Below, in pieces: positions 61,729 to 64,000 of a stretch of DNA of 64,000 nucleotides. The position numbers and the translations under genes are program-made. Each line of letters begins with the position of its first letter. Positions within the stretch are counted from its first letter, which is position 1. The notes beneath the pieces were generated by a model. That model searched no databases and was not told where the DNA came from. It saw only the letters and a list, made by a program, of their open reading frames with translations. The stretch spans positions 275,001-339,000 of the forward strand of contig JABMCL010000598.1 in NCBI GenBank assembly GCA_018857735.1. The letters run 5' to 3'. This DNA comes from Alviniconcha marisindica (Eukaryota > Mollusca > Gastropoda > Provannidae).

Positions 61729-62166
61729 GCAGAGTTTGCCTCTCTCATCTTACTCATGTAGAGCTCTTTTTCTCTAGACTTTTGGTTTTCTCTGTGTAAC
61801 CAAACCTTATTGACAATGGCTTCTTTATTATTTTTACATGGAGTAAATTTGTTCTGCTTCTTATAATTGTATATTTATCTTTCCTTCTTTTTTTAACATA
61901 CTGGGTGTTTTTATTTTAACAACTGTTATGGTTTGATTGGCATTTTGTGGTCATTTATTTTGATTTAAATCCAGAAAATGGGTGGGCTATAGGACTTCTA
62001 AAATTTTCAGTTGGGATTTTTACTTTATTTAATCAAAGCCATTAAACTGTTCACCTCCCTAAACTGTTTCCTGTGTTTTGTCTGTGTTGTTTAGCATTTG
62101 TAACTAAATGCAGCATGTTTCCTCTTTTCTTTTTATGCAACCAAATAGCTGGTATTTGCATGGAAG

Positions 62167-62189
62167 CCCCCCCCCCCCCCCCCCCCCCC
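62167..62189. repeat. Poly(C) tract
   Basis: About 23 consecutive C. Confidence 0.9.
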
Positions 62190-62269
62190 TGGAAAATGAA
62201 ATATTGACTGCTATAGACGGTTTGGAAAGAAAATGTCATTTCAAATGTACTCTTGTATGTCTGTGCACT

Positions 62270-62425
62270 GTCTGTGGAGAGAGACAGTAACGTACAACAA
62301 TTTCCTCTGTCAGTACTCTTGGCATTATGTAGAGAGAGACAGTAATGTACTACAGTTTCTTCTGTCTGTACACTTGGCACTGTCCATGTAGAGAGAGACC
62401 ATAGCATACTGTAGTTTCTTCCTGC
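62270..62425. repeat. ~60-bp tandem repeat, 3 copies
   Basis: Units begin GTAGAGAGAGAC(A/C) and contain GTAC-ACAGTTTCTTCTGTC and CTTGGCA words. The copies are moderately diverged. Confidence 0.82.
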
Positions 62426-62819
62426 AAGAGAGTGGTTTACCTGACTTCTCTCTCCCTGAAATGAAGTTGTGAGCAAAGACCAGTGAAATGTAAAAAATGC
62501 TTTTTTCAGCAGAAGGAAACTAGTTTAGCCTACGTGCTTGCATTTAACCTGTCCTATTGCCTAGTTTCCCCATTTCCTCTGTTTATTTCACAGCTTTGAT
62601 CTTGGCACAGGTCAACTGCTTCAGGCCTCAGCATGCTGGCATGCACATCTGTACTTGGCAAAGTAGTGCTCCATTGAAAGCTCCACTTTTGCAGTTATAT
62701 TGAACACTGTTTACATTGACAGAAAGGTTGCACATTTGAAGGTCTCAAACAAAAAACAGTTATTGGAGAAAGAAAGCAAAACAAAGTTGGCAGAACTGAT
62801 GTCTGAGGTCTGGCCTGTG

Positions 62820-62992
62820 GATGAAATGGACACTGGTGTGTCAGCCCTGTGTGGGTGAAGTGGACACTGGTGTGTCAGCCCTTTGTGGGTGAAGTGGACA
62901 CTGGTGTGTCAGCCCTGTGTGGGTGAAGTGGACACTGGTGTGTCAGCCCTGTGTGGGTGAAGTGGACACTGGTGTGTCAGCCCTGTGCCAAG
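62820..62992. repeat. 34-bp minisatellite, 5 copies
   Basis: Unit GGACACTGGTGTGTCAGCCC then TGTGTGGGTGAAGT, repeated five times with very few changes. Confidence 0.94.
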
Positions 62993-64000
62993 TCCCTCTT
63001 GTCAGAGGTGGCTGTGGTGACCATTTAAGATGGTTTGTGTCTGTACTGCATCTGTAACCATCAGTGAGTTTGTATATGACACTTGCTGGCTGTGCTTTGA
63101 ATTGCTGGAGCTATGTGGTGACAACTGTGACCTCAGTTTACCTGTACCAGTAATGTGATACCATGAATTTCACATGGTCTTCCCTTTCATGTATGTAGGA
63201 TAAGGAGGGTTATGCATGTTGATGTGGATATGTTTGGAGTGACCACGCTGAGGACTGAATGAAAGAGTGGAAGGTCATGCATGTAGAATGAAGCACAAAG
63301 GAAAATGCGCATGAGCTGTGTATGGTTGTCTGTAGAGGTTTGACTTATTAATACCAGTACTTTTTCAAACTTCTTCTGCTTTGATCTTTTGTGTGTGATT
63401 TCCCCCCCCCCACTCCTCTGTGAACTCTTTTGGTCTGTACTACAGCTTTTAACATAGGCTAGAGGCTTGCACAAGATTTGCAACTTGCACACAGTAACAA
63501 AGCAGCATGTGTTATGAGGGTGACTGCTCCTTTTTGTTTTCTAGTTTTCTCTGTTTGGCTGTTTTTATGTTTGGTTTATACTAACAAAGTTTTGGGTGTG
63601 TGGAACTTACTAATAGCATGTGGGTGTTTGACATGTGTTTTAAATAGGTTTCATTAATCATTTTGGTGTTGGTTTTCACGGGTTGGGGGGAGGGGGGGGG
63701 GAGGGGGTGGTGGTTGAGTGAGTGAAAAGAAAAGAGTCCAACAAAGAAATGGAAGGGCTACCTGTTGATAAGTTAACATATCTACACCTTGATTGAGGGT
63801 GGAGGGAGGTACATACAAATGACTGCGGCTGATGTCTTGTGCTGAGGTTTGCTGTTACCCTTTTCCTGATATTGAAGTGGTGTGGCTGACGATGAGGATT
63901 GTTGAGTTGTGTGTACAACCACCTTTGTAACTGGTTGTGTGATACTCCTGAGAAATGAGGAGGGTATTAATTACTAATGAGTAGTGTGATTGTGCATGCA

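Larger units (their letters stand above)
59774..61616 (+). other. Intron 14 (1.84 kb), more than half minisatellite
   Basis: Donor GTTGGT. It contains the 33-bp array at 60.14-61.17 kb and a TAATAATAATAATAATT...CTCAAAGCGCTTTACAAG LINE/SINE tail at 61.2-61.3 kb. Confidence 0.82.
61729..64000 (+). other. Intron 15, incomplete at right edge
   Basis: No further exon is visible. It contains a poly(C) tract (about 62,167-62,189), a roughly 59-bp triplicate (62.27-62.42 kb), a 34-bp array (62.82-62.99 kb) and a G-rich run at 63.69-63.71 kb. The rest is AT-rich unique sequence. Confidence 0.65.

Noticed and set aside
60111..60854. 247-codon frame with an 11-residue [11 protein letters not shown] repeat
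   Set aside because: The frame is produced by a 33-bp intronic minisatellite, is interrupted later by 31-bp units, has no splice signals at its ends and does not join exons 14 and 15 in phase.

Overview
The window is metazoan nuclear DNA. It has spliced exons with GT-AG borders, long AT-rich introns, abundant (TG)n, (CA)n, (GA)n and (TC)n microsatellites, poly(G)/poly(C) tracts and decayed LINE fragments with triplet-rich (TTATT/TAATAA) tails. Protein similarity and repeat style suggest a lophotrochozoan, most likely a gastropod mollusc; the species assignment is inference only.

Nearly everything belongs to one plus-strand gene: the ortholog of Drosophila osa / vertebrate ARID1A-ARID1B (BAF250), the DNA-binding subunit of the canonical BAF (SWI/SNF) chromatin remodeller. 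I can assemble fifteen coding exons (2711 to about 61728) that join in one frame and encode roughly 1,800 residues: a Met/Pro/Gly/Gln/Ser-rich disordered N-terminus, the short conserved [16 protein letters not shown] and SSPGWP motifs, the ARID domain split over exons 11 and 12, and part of the linker after it. The C-terminal BAF250_C region is not in the window, so the gene continues past the right edge.

Layout: 1-2710 is the upstream region, with a long microsatellite, a CpG-containing probable promoter carrying two TGACGTCA palindromes, and the 5' UTR. Exon 1 is followed by a 12.8 kb intron 1 that holds two short hAT-like DNA elements with 5-bp target duplications. Exons 2-4 (16.2-18.2 kb) are short phase-0 cassettes. 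The 16.4 kb intron 4 is a transposon graveyard (CR1/L2-like, Rex1-like, RNase H-bearing and L1/Tx1-like LINE pieces) with a piggyBac deletion derivative nested in one of the LINEs; it also contains CpG-rich islands at 28.0-28.8 and 31.4-32.4 kb. Exons 5-15 (34.6-61.7 kb) are separated by introns dominated by minisatellites (units of 58, 47, about 25, 33, 41-48, about 45, 51/42 and 33 bp). One of these runs directly into a splice acceptor and another fills the intron that splits the ARID domain.

No second protein-coding gene, tRNA, rRNA or CRISPR array could be supported. Most other open frames are antisense shadows of GC-rich exons or read-through of tandem repeats. I saw no clear new biological system. 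The most notable observations are the nested piggyBac-in-LINE insertion, the two hAT-like elements, the minisatellite that abuts an acceptor, paired GTTGGT donors and NAGNAG acceptors, and the minisatellite-filled ARID intron.
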